From contig JAAAJB010000631.1 in the NCBI GenBank assembly GCA_016098155.1, positions 1 through 17,505 of the forward strand: a stretch of DNA of 17,505 nt. Reading direction: 5' to 3'. This stretch comes from Actinomortierella ambigua. Lineage: Eukaryota > Mortierellomycota > Mortierellomycetes > Mortierellales > Mortierellaceae. The notes beneath the pieces are model-generated. The model was given only the letters and a program-made list of their open reading frames with translations, was not told where the DNA came from and ran no database searches. The position numbers and the translations under genes are program-made. Positions 6,997-16,516 of the stretch are shown here, piece by piece; position 1 is the stretch's first letter, and every line of letters starts with the position of its first letter.

Positions 6997-8592
6997 ATGT
7001 TACCTGAAGGAAGGACATGCCTTCAGGCCCTTGGCCTCCCAGAATTGAGATCGCTGATTGCGGGTCATCTCTCTCAGGAGGATCACTATAATTGCGCCTT
7101 GGTATGCAAAACATGGTACACGACATTCCATCAATTTGTATGGTCTACCTTCGAGATTACCAGCTTCCCCGCGAACCGCCTCCATTCTTCGACACATAGT
7201 GATTCCAGCCCACATCCGCAATGCAGGATATGCGATTGGAGGCAAGCCATCATCAAGAACGGTCGCCATATCCTCGATCTTGGCCTTGGCGGTCCTGCTG
7301 TCTGGCAGCGTGAGCTTGAAGGGCACTTTGGTCTTCTCAGCGAAAGATGCACATCGCTCACCGCACTGAGGTGCGATGGTGACAGTATGTGTCGAGAGCT
7401 TTTCCCGTCGCTTAAAAAGATTTTTGTGCGTAATCCAGAGCTGCAGAGTCTTGAAATCGGTGGGCTGCGATGCCTGGAGGCGTCATTGGTCCTGTCGAAT
7501 CTGAAGAAGCTCGTGGTGACATCAGAGCTTACAGCCAAGGACGTCTTGTATTTGCTGGATGTCTTCCTGCATCTCGAAGAGCTCACTTTCGTGCTGTCGG
7601 ATCGTCCATGGGCATGCCTGAACGGTACGGAGACCTTCAACACCGATCTCGTCAGAGTTGAACCGTCGCATCTCAAGCGCTTGCGTGTGCTACGAATAGA
7701 AGGCTACGCAGACATAGGTTCCATTCTTTCAAGATGCCCAAACATTGAGCACATTTGTTTCGATGGCGCCTACGCCAACGCCCATTCGATAACGGACGTG
7801 TTGCCATCGGGTGTTTTTTCCAGACTGACATCGTTATCGTTCCATGATTCGGAAGCCTGGCCAGGGCTTCTAGCAGCGCTCCCTCCTCACCAACTGCGGA
7901 ACCTCAGCATCTATTGCATTTACATGTCCAAGCTTCTCGACATCCTGGAGTGCCAATACATGAGTCTTGAGCATCTTGATCTGTCTTGCTCGATCACGTG
8001 TGAGTGCTCTATGGCCATCTTTACAAAGTGTGTGGCACTCAAGACACTCAAACTCAACATACCTGAGGACCAGCTAGACGATCTCCGCTTCATCATTTTT
8101 CAGCCTTGGGGATGCACCTTGCTGGAGGAGCTCGAGTTTCCTCTCATGCTGTCGCGTTCATTCACCGGTTCTCCTCTCCAAAAGTTGGCAGCACTGATGA
8201 AGACCGAAGTTCCAGCCGTGACAGACGGAGCCATGCTTGATCGTCTTGTAGACTGGGGACAAGCCCAGGATATTTTTATGGAACGTCTCGGGACTTTGAC
8301 GCGTTTACGACGTCTGGTGCTGTCAAAGACTTCGGCATACATTTCGTGGCGACTGGACTCTGGACTGAGTCGATTGCAAAACCTCGATCGATTGGAGGTG
8401 CTGCATTTGGGTCGTCAACAATACTTTCAAGGGGTTGATGAACTACAATGGATGAAGCGGAACTTCCCACGCCTGCTCAAGCTCGTTGTTTCCAAGATCG
8501 AGGACGACCGGATGTTGGAGTGGTTACTCGTTCATTGGCCTGAACTGACGGTGGTGGAGCTTGCCAATGTTGAGGAAGGAGCATGGAGGTAG
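6997..8592 (+). CDS. F-box / leucine-rich-repeat protein
   Basis: Intronless, 531 residues. It probably acts as a substrate-recognition subunit of an SCF (Skp1-cullin-F-box) ubiquitin ligase. The F-box is at about residues 11-52: LGLPELRSLIAGHLSQEDHY, then CALVCKTWYTTFHQFVW. The rest is irregular LRR units, visible as LQSLEIGGL, LRVLRIEG, LRNLSIYCI, LEHLDLSC, LKTLKLN, LRRLVLSK and LEVLHLG, and it ends with a WMKRNFPRLLKLV unit typical of the very large Mortierella F-box families. An upstream in-frame ATG at 6907 would add 30 residues rich in Phe and Asn. I prefer 6997 because the F-box then sits near the N-terminus and the sequence before it looks like AT-rich 5' UTR. The target protein is unknown. 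Confidence 0.85.
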   Translation: MLPEGRTCLQALGLPELRSLIAGHLSQEDHYNCALVCKTWYTTFHQFVWSTFEITSFPANRLHSSTHSDSSPHPQCRICDWRQAIIKNGRHILDLGLGGPAVWQRELEGHFGLLSERCTSLTALRCDGDSMCRELFPSLKKIFVRNPELQSLEIGGLRCLEASLVLSNLKKLVVTSELTAKDVLYLLDVFLHLEELTFVLSDRPWACLNGTETFNTDLVRVEPSHLKRLRVLRIEGYADIGSILSRCPNIEHICFDGAYANAHSITDVLPSGVFSRLTSLSFHDSEAWPGLLAALPPHQLRNLSIYCIYMSKLLDILECQYMSLEHLDLSCSITCECSMAIFTKCVALKTLKLNIPEDQLDDLRFIIFQPWGCTLLEELEFPLMLSRSFTGSPLQKLAALMKTEVPAVTDGAMLDRLVDWGQAQDIFMERLGTLTRLRRLVLSKTSAYISWRLDSGLSRLQNLDRLEVLHLGRQQYFQGVDELQWMKRNFPRLLKLVVSKIEDDRMLEWLLVHWPELTVVELANVEEGAWR

Positions 8593-8775
8593 CTTGGTCG
8601 ACCTACATAGTGCGCTTGCTGGAACAAGGTTTTGCAATAATTCTGGCCTGTCAACCAGCGTGTACCTCAAAATGCTCTTCTACATGGTCCTCTTTGGGCA
8701 CGGCCGTTTGATACATGCACCATCAACTTCACTACCACATGCAATTCAATTGCACATATAGACCACATTCAGCCT

Positions 8776-8901
8776 ATGAACCTCCCTGAACTGAGGCCGA
8801 TGGTCGCTCGGCATTTCACGAAATCACATTCTCTATTATAGTTCAAGTTCAAGATATCCTGCGCCTGCCTGGACGTCTTCCTGCTCATTAAAGAGATATG
8901 A
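8776..8901 (+). pseudogene. Decayed F-box start (relic of a second F-box gene)
   Basis: The frame from ATG at 8776 reads MNLPELRPMVARHFTKSHSL, hits TAG at 8839, then continues KISCACLDVF to TGA at 8899. It lines up with the F-box of the intact gene just upstream (GLPELRSLIAGHLS, then NCALVCKTW). No LRR part follows, because the IPK1 3' end begins here. The best reading is a truncated tandem duplicate. The short length leaves some doubt. Confidence 0.55.
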
Positions 8902-8907
8902 TTTATT
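8902..8907 (-). terminator. Polyadenylation signal AATAAA for IPK1
   Basis: AATAAA on the minus strand, 79 nt past the IPK1 stop. It directly abuts the F-box relic, so the IPK1 3' UTR covers about 80 nt of the gap. Confidence 0.55.
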
Positions 8908-8985
8908 GAGGGTTAAAGCGATCAGGACCACTCTTGCGTCCATTGAAAACAGACTGTAGTTTCCAAGTTGTGAGATGACATGGCA

Positions 8986-10983
8986 TTAGTGTGAGCCACA
9001 GGCCTCCTCACGGTCACCGACGACGTGCAGGTAGTGAGACACTGTTTGGCGGTCCTTGTCCAGATACCGTGGGATGGCGTTAATCTTCTTGGGGTCCAGG
9101 TCGATACACACCATCTTGTACCGGTATTCGCACCCTCCCACCTTGATCCTATGCTCCCGCTCATGAAGCTCGTGTTGCTTGCTCTCCTGTTGCTTGGGTG
9201 GATCATGTGGCTGGAGTGGCTGTTCCTGCGGCGGCGATGATACAATGCGCTCCATCGTGACAATGAGCGAACAGTCTTTGAGTGTGGCAGCAAGCAAAAA
9301 CTCGCGAAGATAGTGCTCCTTGATCGCATCTGGTACGTCTTCCTCTAGGTCATCCTCTGGCCCGAATCCAACGCTGGTCTCTAGCCGTTCTTCAAACTCT
9401 TCTTGGGACACCCGCTGCTCGCTCAGCGTGTTGAGCAGAGACCGCTCGAGGAACGCCTCGGCCGCATTCAGATATTCATCCACCGTTGGCTCTGGGAGGC
9501 CAAGGGCACTCTTTTTCTTCTTTGACGAGGACGACGAGGCCTCGGTTTCGTCTTTGGGCGTATCAGCCTCAGCAGAGCCGGGTGGTCGTTGGCTCCGCCG
9601 AGCGACCAGCGAGGTGTAGAATCGGTGAATGACCTCAATGTCCAGATAGTCTAACCCCTGTTGCAGGCGACTCAATCGTGTCAAGAGCGGTGACCGGATC
9701 AAAATCTCGGTCAGGAGTGCGTTCAGCGTGGCTCCTGTTGTTGATGTCGTCGCGTCGTCTCGTTCACCAGGCAAAGACGGTGCTGTAAAGGCACGTTCCA
9801 TGCTCTCCTCCGTCACGGGTTGCTGTTCACCGTCGACAAACAGGCGAAGATTGTTCTGGGGAGTCTTGACCAAAGAATCGAGTGCATGGTGTACATGGCC
9901 CTCCTGTGCTGAAAAGAGGTCGATGGGACAATAGCCGCTCAGTTCCTGCTCTTTGGCCTCCAAAGCCTTTAGGTATTGGTACATGCAGAAGCGGCATTTT
10001 CTGCGCTTGATGGCAGCTGACTCTGGTAAAAAGTGCGCGGCAGGCAGGTACCCCCATTTTGGCTGCGTAGAAAGGGTGCGGACAGAAATAGTGAGAAAAT
10101 AAACCTGTGAGGGGGGGGGGTTGCGCAACAAAGATAAAGCTGTCCTCCAATGCAAGATGAATGCATGTGCTTCTTTTTTTCTCTCTCTCATACCTTGAGT
10201 TCAATTGCAATAGTTGGGTTGGATGGGTTGCTGTGGATGAAGCGTGTGTGATCAAGCGAGACGAGGCCTGTTTCTCGCGTAAGGTCAATACCCTTTTGCA
10301 GTCGATGATGAGGTCGGGCAGGCTCGGCAGCTGCAGCCAGACATTCAGAAACGAGCGTGGCAATGATACCAGAATCTAAGATGTGGATGCCAACAGGCGT
10401 TTCAGCGATCTTGTATGGGGGGTATTGAAAGAATACAAGAGGGGGGGGGGAGGGGGGAAACACAGAGCCTTCTTCCACCGACTTACAGGGTGCTCAACAA
10501 ACTCATCGCCAAGGAGCAAGGCCATGACCTTTGATTGATAGGCGAGCTCCTTGCCCAAGTCCTTGACAGCCGACTCTGACTGGGCATGCAGTCAAGTGTC
10601 CTCGCGCGCCAAGTCAGGCTGCAGAACTCTATCTGCCTTGCGAAGGCGCAAGATTATCGAAGACTAGCAAACACAAAACGGCCAGGACAGGGGTGGGGGA
10701 AATGCCATGCGAGGGATTTACCGCATGTCACACAGAAGGAGGGCAAAAAAGAACGTGGTGGAACCAGTGAGTCAAGCTAGGCTCGAGCCAATTGGGCATA
10801 AGGTCCCGCTGGCGCCTCCTTTCTTCTTTTTTTTTTTATTCTTCTCCATCTCCCCTTGGGCGCCAAGAGGAATGAACCTACGAATCTGGGGTCGGGACCA
10901 ACGTACTGCAGGACGAGATTAGCATTGCCCTCGGCCCTATACTTCCAATGGCTGAAGACATGCAGCTCTGGGATGGAGGCCAT
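8986..10983 (-). CDS. IPK1: Inositol-pentakisphosphate 2-kinase (Ipk1)
   Basis: Phosphorylates inositol 1,3,4,5,6-pentakisphosphate at the 2-position to make InsP6 (phytate), a cofactor in mRNA export and in precursor supply for pyrophosphates. Proposed exons: 10882-10983, 10628-10663, 10487-10579, 10194-10409 and 8986-10062 (507 residues). Family marks: WKYRAEGNANLVLQYVG near the N-terminus (nucleotide-binding start), LRLRKA after the first splice, TIAIELK-PKWGYLP (the EIKPK motif) formed exactly across the 131-nt intron, RRKCRFCMYQYLK, YCPIDLFS, TPQNNLRLFVDGE, LKDCSLIVTM and the C-terminal VCIDLDPKKINAIPRYLDKD (metal/catalytic IDLDPK). A low-complexity insert (Ser/Lys-rich SSSSSKKKK, then acidic) sits in the middle of the C-terminal lobe. 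Without a 48-nt, frame-preserving intron at 10580-10627, an in-frame TGA at 10592-10594 would truncate the protein. Confidence 0.85.
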
Positions 10984-11242
10984 TTTGATTGGGTGAGTGA
11001 AGTGAGAGGTGAGGGGATGAGGTGTGGGAAAGTCGGGCCGACATTTGTCGCACGCTCTCTCTTTCACAGAGAGAGAGAGAGACAGAGGGTCCTAAACCTT
11101 GCTGGGAAGCGCAGTTTTTTCCTTTTCTTGGGGGCAAGGAAAAACAATAAAAGCCCATAGATTGGACTCCTCCCTTCTGAAAAATCCTCTTCTCTCCAAT
11201 CTCTCCCCCCCCCCTTCCTTCCCCTTTGACTTGCTTACAACC
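10984..11242. promoter_or_regulatory. Shared 259-bp divergent promoter between IPK1 and serine dehydratase
   Basis: The two start codons face away from each other with 259 bp between them. The space holds a GA microsatellite (about 11068-11081), a run of C's at about 11205-11213 and pyrimidine-rich sequence just before the dehydratase ATG. No sharp TATA box is evident. Both transcripts must start within this interval unless there are untranslated upstream exons. Confidence 0.6.
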
Positions 11243-13004
11243 ATGGCCACTGCTTCCAAAAAACTCCATAACCAGACTCCGTTGATGTATTCGACGGAGC
11301 TCTCTCGCAAGCTCCAGACGTAAGATATCAACGCATCGTAGGAGGAGGGGCTGGAAAGAGGAATACAAAGGGTCCTTTGATTGATCTAAACCCCGCCCTA
11401 TTCTTCCACTTTCTACCTTCTGCCTCCCTCCCCAAGCAATGTCTGGCTGAAACTCGAAGCCCTGCAACCAAGCGGCTCCTTTAAGATCCGTGGCCTCGGC
11501 CACATGTGTCTCATGGCTTTCCAACGGCACGGCAAGGATATGCATCTCGTCTGCTCCTCTGGCGGCAATGCTGGTCTGGCCGTCGCTTATACTGGCCGCC
11601 AACTGGATTGCAAGACCACCATCGTCGTCCCTCAGTCCACCAGCCTGTACATGCGAGAAAAGCTTCAGCTCGAGGGTGCCACTGTCATTGTCGAGGGCGA
11701 GGCCTGGGACGATGCCGACAAGCTGGCCCGCACTTTGGTTGACCAAGATCCTCACGGGTAAGGGAGAGAAAGCACAGGAGCCTCGTAGTTCAATACTGTT
11801 GATACCATAGTTTGATCCTAACTGGCCGTTCTTTCCTTCTTTCTTTTTTTGTCTTTTTTTTTCTTTCTTTCCCAGCGTATATATCCCTCCATTTGACCAC
11901 CCTGACATCTGGGAGGGCAACTCGACCATGGTCGACGAGCTCAAGGTGCAGCTGGGTGGCGCCGAACCCGATGCCATCATTTGCAGCGTTGGCGGTGGAG
12001 GACTCTTGTGTGTAAGTCCACTCTTTCAATTTACCCCGCACGTCATCAACGATGTTTTCTTGGTGTCTCCCTACCTTGCTGACTTCTTCTCTTCCTTTGA
12101 CGACCTGCACCCAAACGTGGAATATTGAAACAGGGCGTGATCGAGGGCTGCCAGCGTGCTGGCTGGAAGAATAGTATGTCTTTAGTGTTTGAAATTGAGA
12201 TGTATATGCACGCAAGTATGTTGTATAATATGAACCGAAGGCTGATATTCCAATACTGCTCGTCTTTCTTTTCTTTTCTTTTCTTTTCCTCCGCCATGAA
12301 AAACAGCACCCGTTCTCGCCATTGAGACTCACGGCGCCAGCTCGTTCAATCAAGCTGTCAAGGCTGGCAAGCTGGTAACGCTACCAAAGATCACCACGAT
12401 CGCCACCACGTTAGGTGCCAAGTGTGTCGCAGCACGTGCCTTGGACCTCAGTATGATTCACCCAGTCGTCCCCTTTGCTGTCAGTGATGCTATGGCCGTC
12501 CGCGCCTGCTGGGAGTTTTTGGGTAAGAAGAAAGACACAAGAAAGAAAGAAAGAAAGAGAGAAATGATTCCTTTCAACAACTGATTCACCTCTCTTTTCA
12601 ATGGTTCGCTTTCAGATGACCATCGCCTGCTGGTCGAGCCCTCTTGCGGTGCAGCCTTGTCGGCGTTATACACACCCGATCTGCTTCGATTCTTGTTCCC
12701 ACACTTGACTACCTCCTCCAACGTCGTCGTTATCGTCTGTGGCGGCTCCAACATCACCTTTGAGATGCTCAAGCAATACCAGGCCACCTACATGAGTGAA
12801 GCTCTGTCGACTGTCGCCATCCGCAACGGTGATCGCGTCATGCTCAAAATGGTCAACCATTCAACTACCGCAGCAACAGCGTCCGAGTCAAACGGCACCT
12901 CTCCTGCAAATGAACAGGGCGCTCAAACCGTCAAGATCGAGCAACATGAGAAGGCGGTTAATGGAAATAGCCCTGCAACAGCGACAGACGCTGTTGTTGC
13001 CTGA
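11243..13004 (+). CDS. L-serine dehydratase / L-threonine deaminase (PLP-dependent, SDS/Cha1 type), six exons
   Basis: Catabolic enzyme that converts serine to pyruvate and threonine to 2-oxobutyrate with release of ammonia. Exons 11243-11319, 11437-11757, 11876-12011, 12134-12173, 12307-12522 and 12616-13004 join in frame through GT-AG introns to give 392 residues. Seen: NQTPLMYSTELSRKLQT, then NVWLKLEALQPSGSFKIRG with the PLP Schiff-base lysine (Lys42); SSGGNAG substrate loop; VYIPPFDHPDIWEGN; SVGGGGLLC, the PLP-phosphate glycine loop; ETHGASSFN; EPSCGAALSALY with the active-site cysteine found in true SDS enzymes; and VCGGSNIT near the end of the fold. About 70 residues follow that motif, richer in Ser/Thr/Ala/Asn than the core and ending ATATDAVVA, so the enzyme is longer than the roughly 330-residue animal form. 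It has no regulatory ACT domain, which argues against the biosynthetic threonine deaminase. Confidence 0.93.
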
Positions 13005-13062
13005 GCAACTAGGCCTTTTGATCCCTAATGGTCCCGAACAAAACGACATAGATTCCACAAAG

Positions 13063-13068
13063 AATAAA
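13063..13068 (+). terminator. Polyadenylation signal AATAAA for serine dehydratase
   Basis: AATAAA 59 nt after the stop, followed by an A-rich stretch. The convergent ABCE1 gene stops at 13287, so the two 3' UTRs share a 282-bp interval. Confidence 0.6.
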
Positions 13069-13286
13069 AGAATTAAAAAAAAAAAAAACAATCCCTCCGA
13101 TATAGATCTCGAACAAAAAAAAAATTGGTGCTTGGTATTGTTGGTAAAACTAGACGACGCTATTCAGGGTGGATAGTATACACGGAAAGGAAGGGATGGG
13201 GGAATAACGGGAAAGTCAAAGAGCACAACCGCGCTCTTCAACACCCTGGCAACACAAATGATAACAAGGACAACCACAAACACTCC

Positions 13287-15584
13287 TTAATCCTCCAAGA
13301 AGAAGTACTGGCCCGCAGACTTTTGCTCCTTATCCTTGACGGAATCATGCTTGTTGATGCGCGGCCGGAAGTTTGTCGGGTCACGACGGAACGTGATCTG
13401 CAACGACGACAAGAACAAGTTCATGCCCGACAACAAGCTCTGGGGTGTGCCAGCGGTCGCCTCCACCGAGGGTTGGCCAGTGTAAACAACGACACGGTCG
13501 GCCAAGTACGTCGCCATGATAAAGTCGTGCTCGACAATAAACGCCGTCTTCTTGGCATGCAGAATGAACCGCTTGATCACCTTCGCCGCAATAATACGCT
13601 GCTCCGAATCCAGATACGCCGACGGCTCGTCAATCAGATAAATGTCCGCGGGCATACCCAGCGCCAACACGATCGCAACGCGCTGCAACTCTCCTCCGGA
13701 CAAATGGCCGACTTCCTGATCGACGATCGGCTCGATCTGCAGCGGCTTCAGCACATCCGTGTTGAACTGTGGGTGCATAAACGCTGTCTTGATCTTCTTC
13801 AAGAACAGGTGACGTACCGATCCTTGGAACTTGGGCGCAATCTTCTGCGGCTTGTACGAGACGTTCAGCTGGGGCACGTACTGGTCGCCATCCGGCTTCA
13901 ACACGCCCGCCAACAGTCGGATAAACGTTGTCTTGCCCGTGCCGTTCTCACCAAGCATGACAATGATCTCCGAGTCTGTAAACTGGCCTGCCTCGACATT
14001 CAGCTTGAAGTCACCCAGGGTCTTTGTCATCACAGGGTATTTGTACCGACGGTGGCTTTCATTGTTCATCCGCTCGTCCGCGGTTTCAGCCAGACGGAAG
14101 GTCAGCGACTCCTCGCGGAACCGCAGGTTCTCGGTAGGGATCATGCCATCCAAAAACACGTTGATGCCCTCGCGGACCGAGAACGGCAACGTCACCACAC
14201 CGTACACAGAGGGCACACCGTACAGGACGCAGACAAAGTCGGAAAGATAGTCCAGCACTGACAAGTCGTGCTCGACCACAATGACGTAGCACGATGGGTG
14301 CAGAAGCGACCGGATCGTGCGCGCTGCGTTCAGACGCTGCTTCACATCCAAGTATGACGATGGCTCATCGAACATATAACTAATTCGTCATGGCGAAGAG
14401 AGAGAAGGACAGAGAGAAAGAGAGGAGAGAGGAGGGGGAAGTGGGAAACGTCAGTATCGCGTCTGCACCAATGCAATAATCACACATGTTCTGTCACCCT
14501 TGTCATCGGCATGGACAGACGGCTTATTTTCTGAGTTTCAATAATACTTACATGTCGGCTCTCTGAACGCAGACAATGGAGATGGCAAAGCGCTGCAATT
14601 CTCCTCCCGACAGTTGCTGCACCTCACGCTGCAAAATCTCTCGAAGATCTATAAGGGGAAAGGAGGAGGTATGTGGCAGTGGGGAAGAAGAAAGGCACCA
14701 AGGAGTTAGTGCACACAAACACACAAAGAAATCCGCAATACTGCGGGTGCCCTGCGTCCCTTCCTGTTTCTCAGCGTCTCCCCCTCACTCTTTTTTTTTT
14801 TTTTTTTTTTTTTTTATCTTCCTTACCAAGGTCTGCAATCATGCGCTCACGGTTATCCAACTCCAGCTTCGAATCGAGCAAGTCAGTGACCTTGCCCTGG
14901 ACAGCCTTGGGCAGGTGGTCGACGTACTGGGGCTTGATGATGGCCTTGAGGTCGTCCTCCAAAATCTTTGTAAAGAAATTCTGCAGTTCGGATCCACGGA
15001 AATGCTTCAGAATGTCCTGCCAATCGGGCGCATTCTCAAATCGTCCCAGGTTCGGCTTGAGCTTGCCCGCCAGAATCTTTAGCGCCGTCGACTTGCCGAT
15101 ACCGTTCGTGCCGACGAGACCGAGGACCTGGCCTGGACGAGGGACGGGCAGGCGGTGGAGTTTGAACGAGTTGGCCGAGTAACGATGCGTGACCTGGGTC
15201 TCGAGGTTCGTCGGCAGGTTGATGATGTTGATCGCCTCAAAGGGACAGCGCTTCACACAGATACCACAGCCGATGCAGAGATCCTCGGAAATAAAGGCAA
15301 TCTTGGAGCTGGGCGTCACCTCGATACACAGTTTGCCTAAAGAGATTGAGAGAAAGTAAAGGAGGTGTTGTCAGTACTCAGCTGTGGCAGGAGTCATTCA
15401 TGCTTTCAATGAGAATCATTTGATGACACTCATCCTGGCATGAACCTCAAAGTCGAATGGAGAATGAATTCATCCACATACCCATCTTGACCACAGGGCA
15501 AGACTTCTTGCACTCCTGACGGCACTTTTTAGGCTTGCACTTGTCATTGCTGACAATCGCGATACGGGTCAGCGAGTCAGACAT
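13287..15584 (-). CDS. RLI1: ABCE1 / Rli1 ribosome-recycling ATPase, four exons
   Basis: Soluble ABC-type ATPase that splits 80S ribosomes after termination and binds initiation factors; essential in eukaryotes. Exons 15482-15584, 14827-15336, 14552-14648 and 13287-14379 join in frame to 600 residues, the usual length. The N-terminal Fe-S domain has [18 protein letters not shown] (Cys16, 21, 25, 29) and [13 protein letters not shown] (Cys55, 58, 61, 65). The first ATPase domain has Walker [10 protein letters not shown], signature [10 protein letters not shown], Walker [11 protein letters not shown] (formed across the last splice) and switch His in [13 protein letters not shown]. The second has [30 protein letters not shown] and [15 protein letters not shown]. 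The C-terminus [10 protein letters not shown] is characteristic. All catalytic residues are present, so the gene looks intact. Intron 2 (14649-14826) carries a T25 run and could be a source of assembly error. Confidence 0.97.
14791..14815. repeat. T25 homopolymer in ABCE1 intron 2
   Basis: Twenty-five consecutive T on the plus strand (A on the coding strand), near the donor end of the intron. On the coding strand it is an A-run, so it is not a polypyrimidine tract. Confidence 0.95.
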
Positions 15585-16516
15585 CTTGGATACACTAGCT
15601 GGTTGGGCGTAGCTTGGGTGTGTATACAGGGAAGTGGTGGAAAAGGTAAAGAGAGAGAAAGAGAGAGAGAGAGAAGAAAAAGAAGAGAAACGAAAGAACA
15701 AAATGCCGACTTCAATCCCTTGGAGAGCGCTGCTGAAAAAAAAAAAAAAAAAAAAAAATCAAGGTTCAAACCGTATCGAATGCTCGAAAAGCCGAGATTG
15801 GCGAGGAATTAACGTGCATGCGTGGCAGGGCCACAAAGTCCGACCGGATGGCCTATCATCGTTCACTACCACCATCCAGCATCCACCGCTGCTGGAAGGC
15901 ATGGACCACAAGTTTGCCTCTGCGCGCATACTACATCCTCCTCCACCACCACTACCATCACCACATAACTTCTCTCTCCTTTGTCATTCCACTGGCGTTT
16001 TGCTCACCAGCATACCATCCTTGTCCTTTGCTGCAAGCACCCGTGTGAAAAAGGAAAGTCTGCATTTGTGTACCCACGCTTGCATCCATGTGTAGAGTTG
16101 AGGCGGATGCTGTGGCATCTATTGTTTCGTTCCACACGCTTCCTGAATTTATTTTCTTTTGGAGCAAATCGTATGAGGCCATGTGGCGTGCGTTGGCTCA
16201 ACCCATCTCGCTGGCCCATATCGCTTCTCTTCTTAGTTAACCAGCGTCTGATAGGTGATAGTCTCCACCCACTAGTTACGTTAGGAGTGGCGGTACTAGT
16301 CGACACATCGTTCCTGCTATGCTATACAATGTATTGACGAGGAGGAAGCTCAGTGATGAAGCCATTTACAAATGGCCTAGCCAGAATGAGGGCACACAGA
16401 AAAATAGGCGAGAGAAGAGTTGAGAAGAAACGCGGTCCAGACCGATCAACGGTTGCAAATGCTAATGCTATTGCCGATGAAGCGCATGATGCATGTTTAA
16501 GGATGACGGTCTGAGC
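15585..16516. other. ABCE1 5' flank and intergenic sequence
   Basis: Contains a GA-rich repeat at about 15647-15690, an A23 run at 15736-15758, an ACCACC/CATCAC-rich stretch near 15935-15965, and a perfect 7-bp inverted repeat GCCATTT/AAATGGC at 16361-16376. The ABCE1 promoter must lie within this interval, but I see no clear TATA box. Open frames here are artefacts of the repeats; no gene or RNA is supported. Confidence 0.5.
15736..15758. repeat. A23 homopolymer upstream of ABCE1
   Basis: Twenty-three consecutive A, about 150 bp upstream of the ABCE1 start codon, next to a GA-rich tract. On the ABCE1 strand it is a poly-T run, a common nucleosome-excluding promoter element in fungi; that role is inference. 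Confidence 0.9.

Noticed and set aside
6710..7048. Helix-turn-helix or transposase-like remnant before the F-box gene
   Set aside because: One frame gives a helical-looking stretch (KGLIRQGTGAIEDCLKQLGL), but no catalytic motif, terminal repeat or second piece supports a transposon.
11790..12353. Minus-strand ORF across the serine dehydratase introns and exons
   Set aside because: Antisense to well-supported exons and composed largely of Lys/Arg from polypyrimidine introns.
13125..14261. 378-residue plus-strand ORF
   Set aside because: It is the antisense shadow of the ABCE1 last exon, rich in Arg, His, Leu and Gln as expected for such shadows.
15569..16095. ORFs over the poly-A and GA tracts upstream of ABCE1
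   Set aside because: Sequence is dominated by Lys/Glu/Arg or Phe/Ser/Leu runs from simple repeats; no coding evidence.
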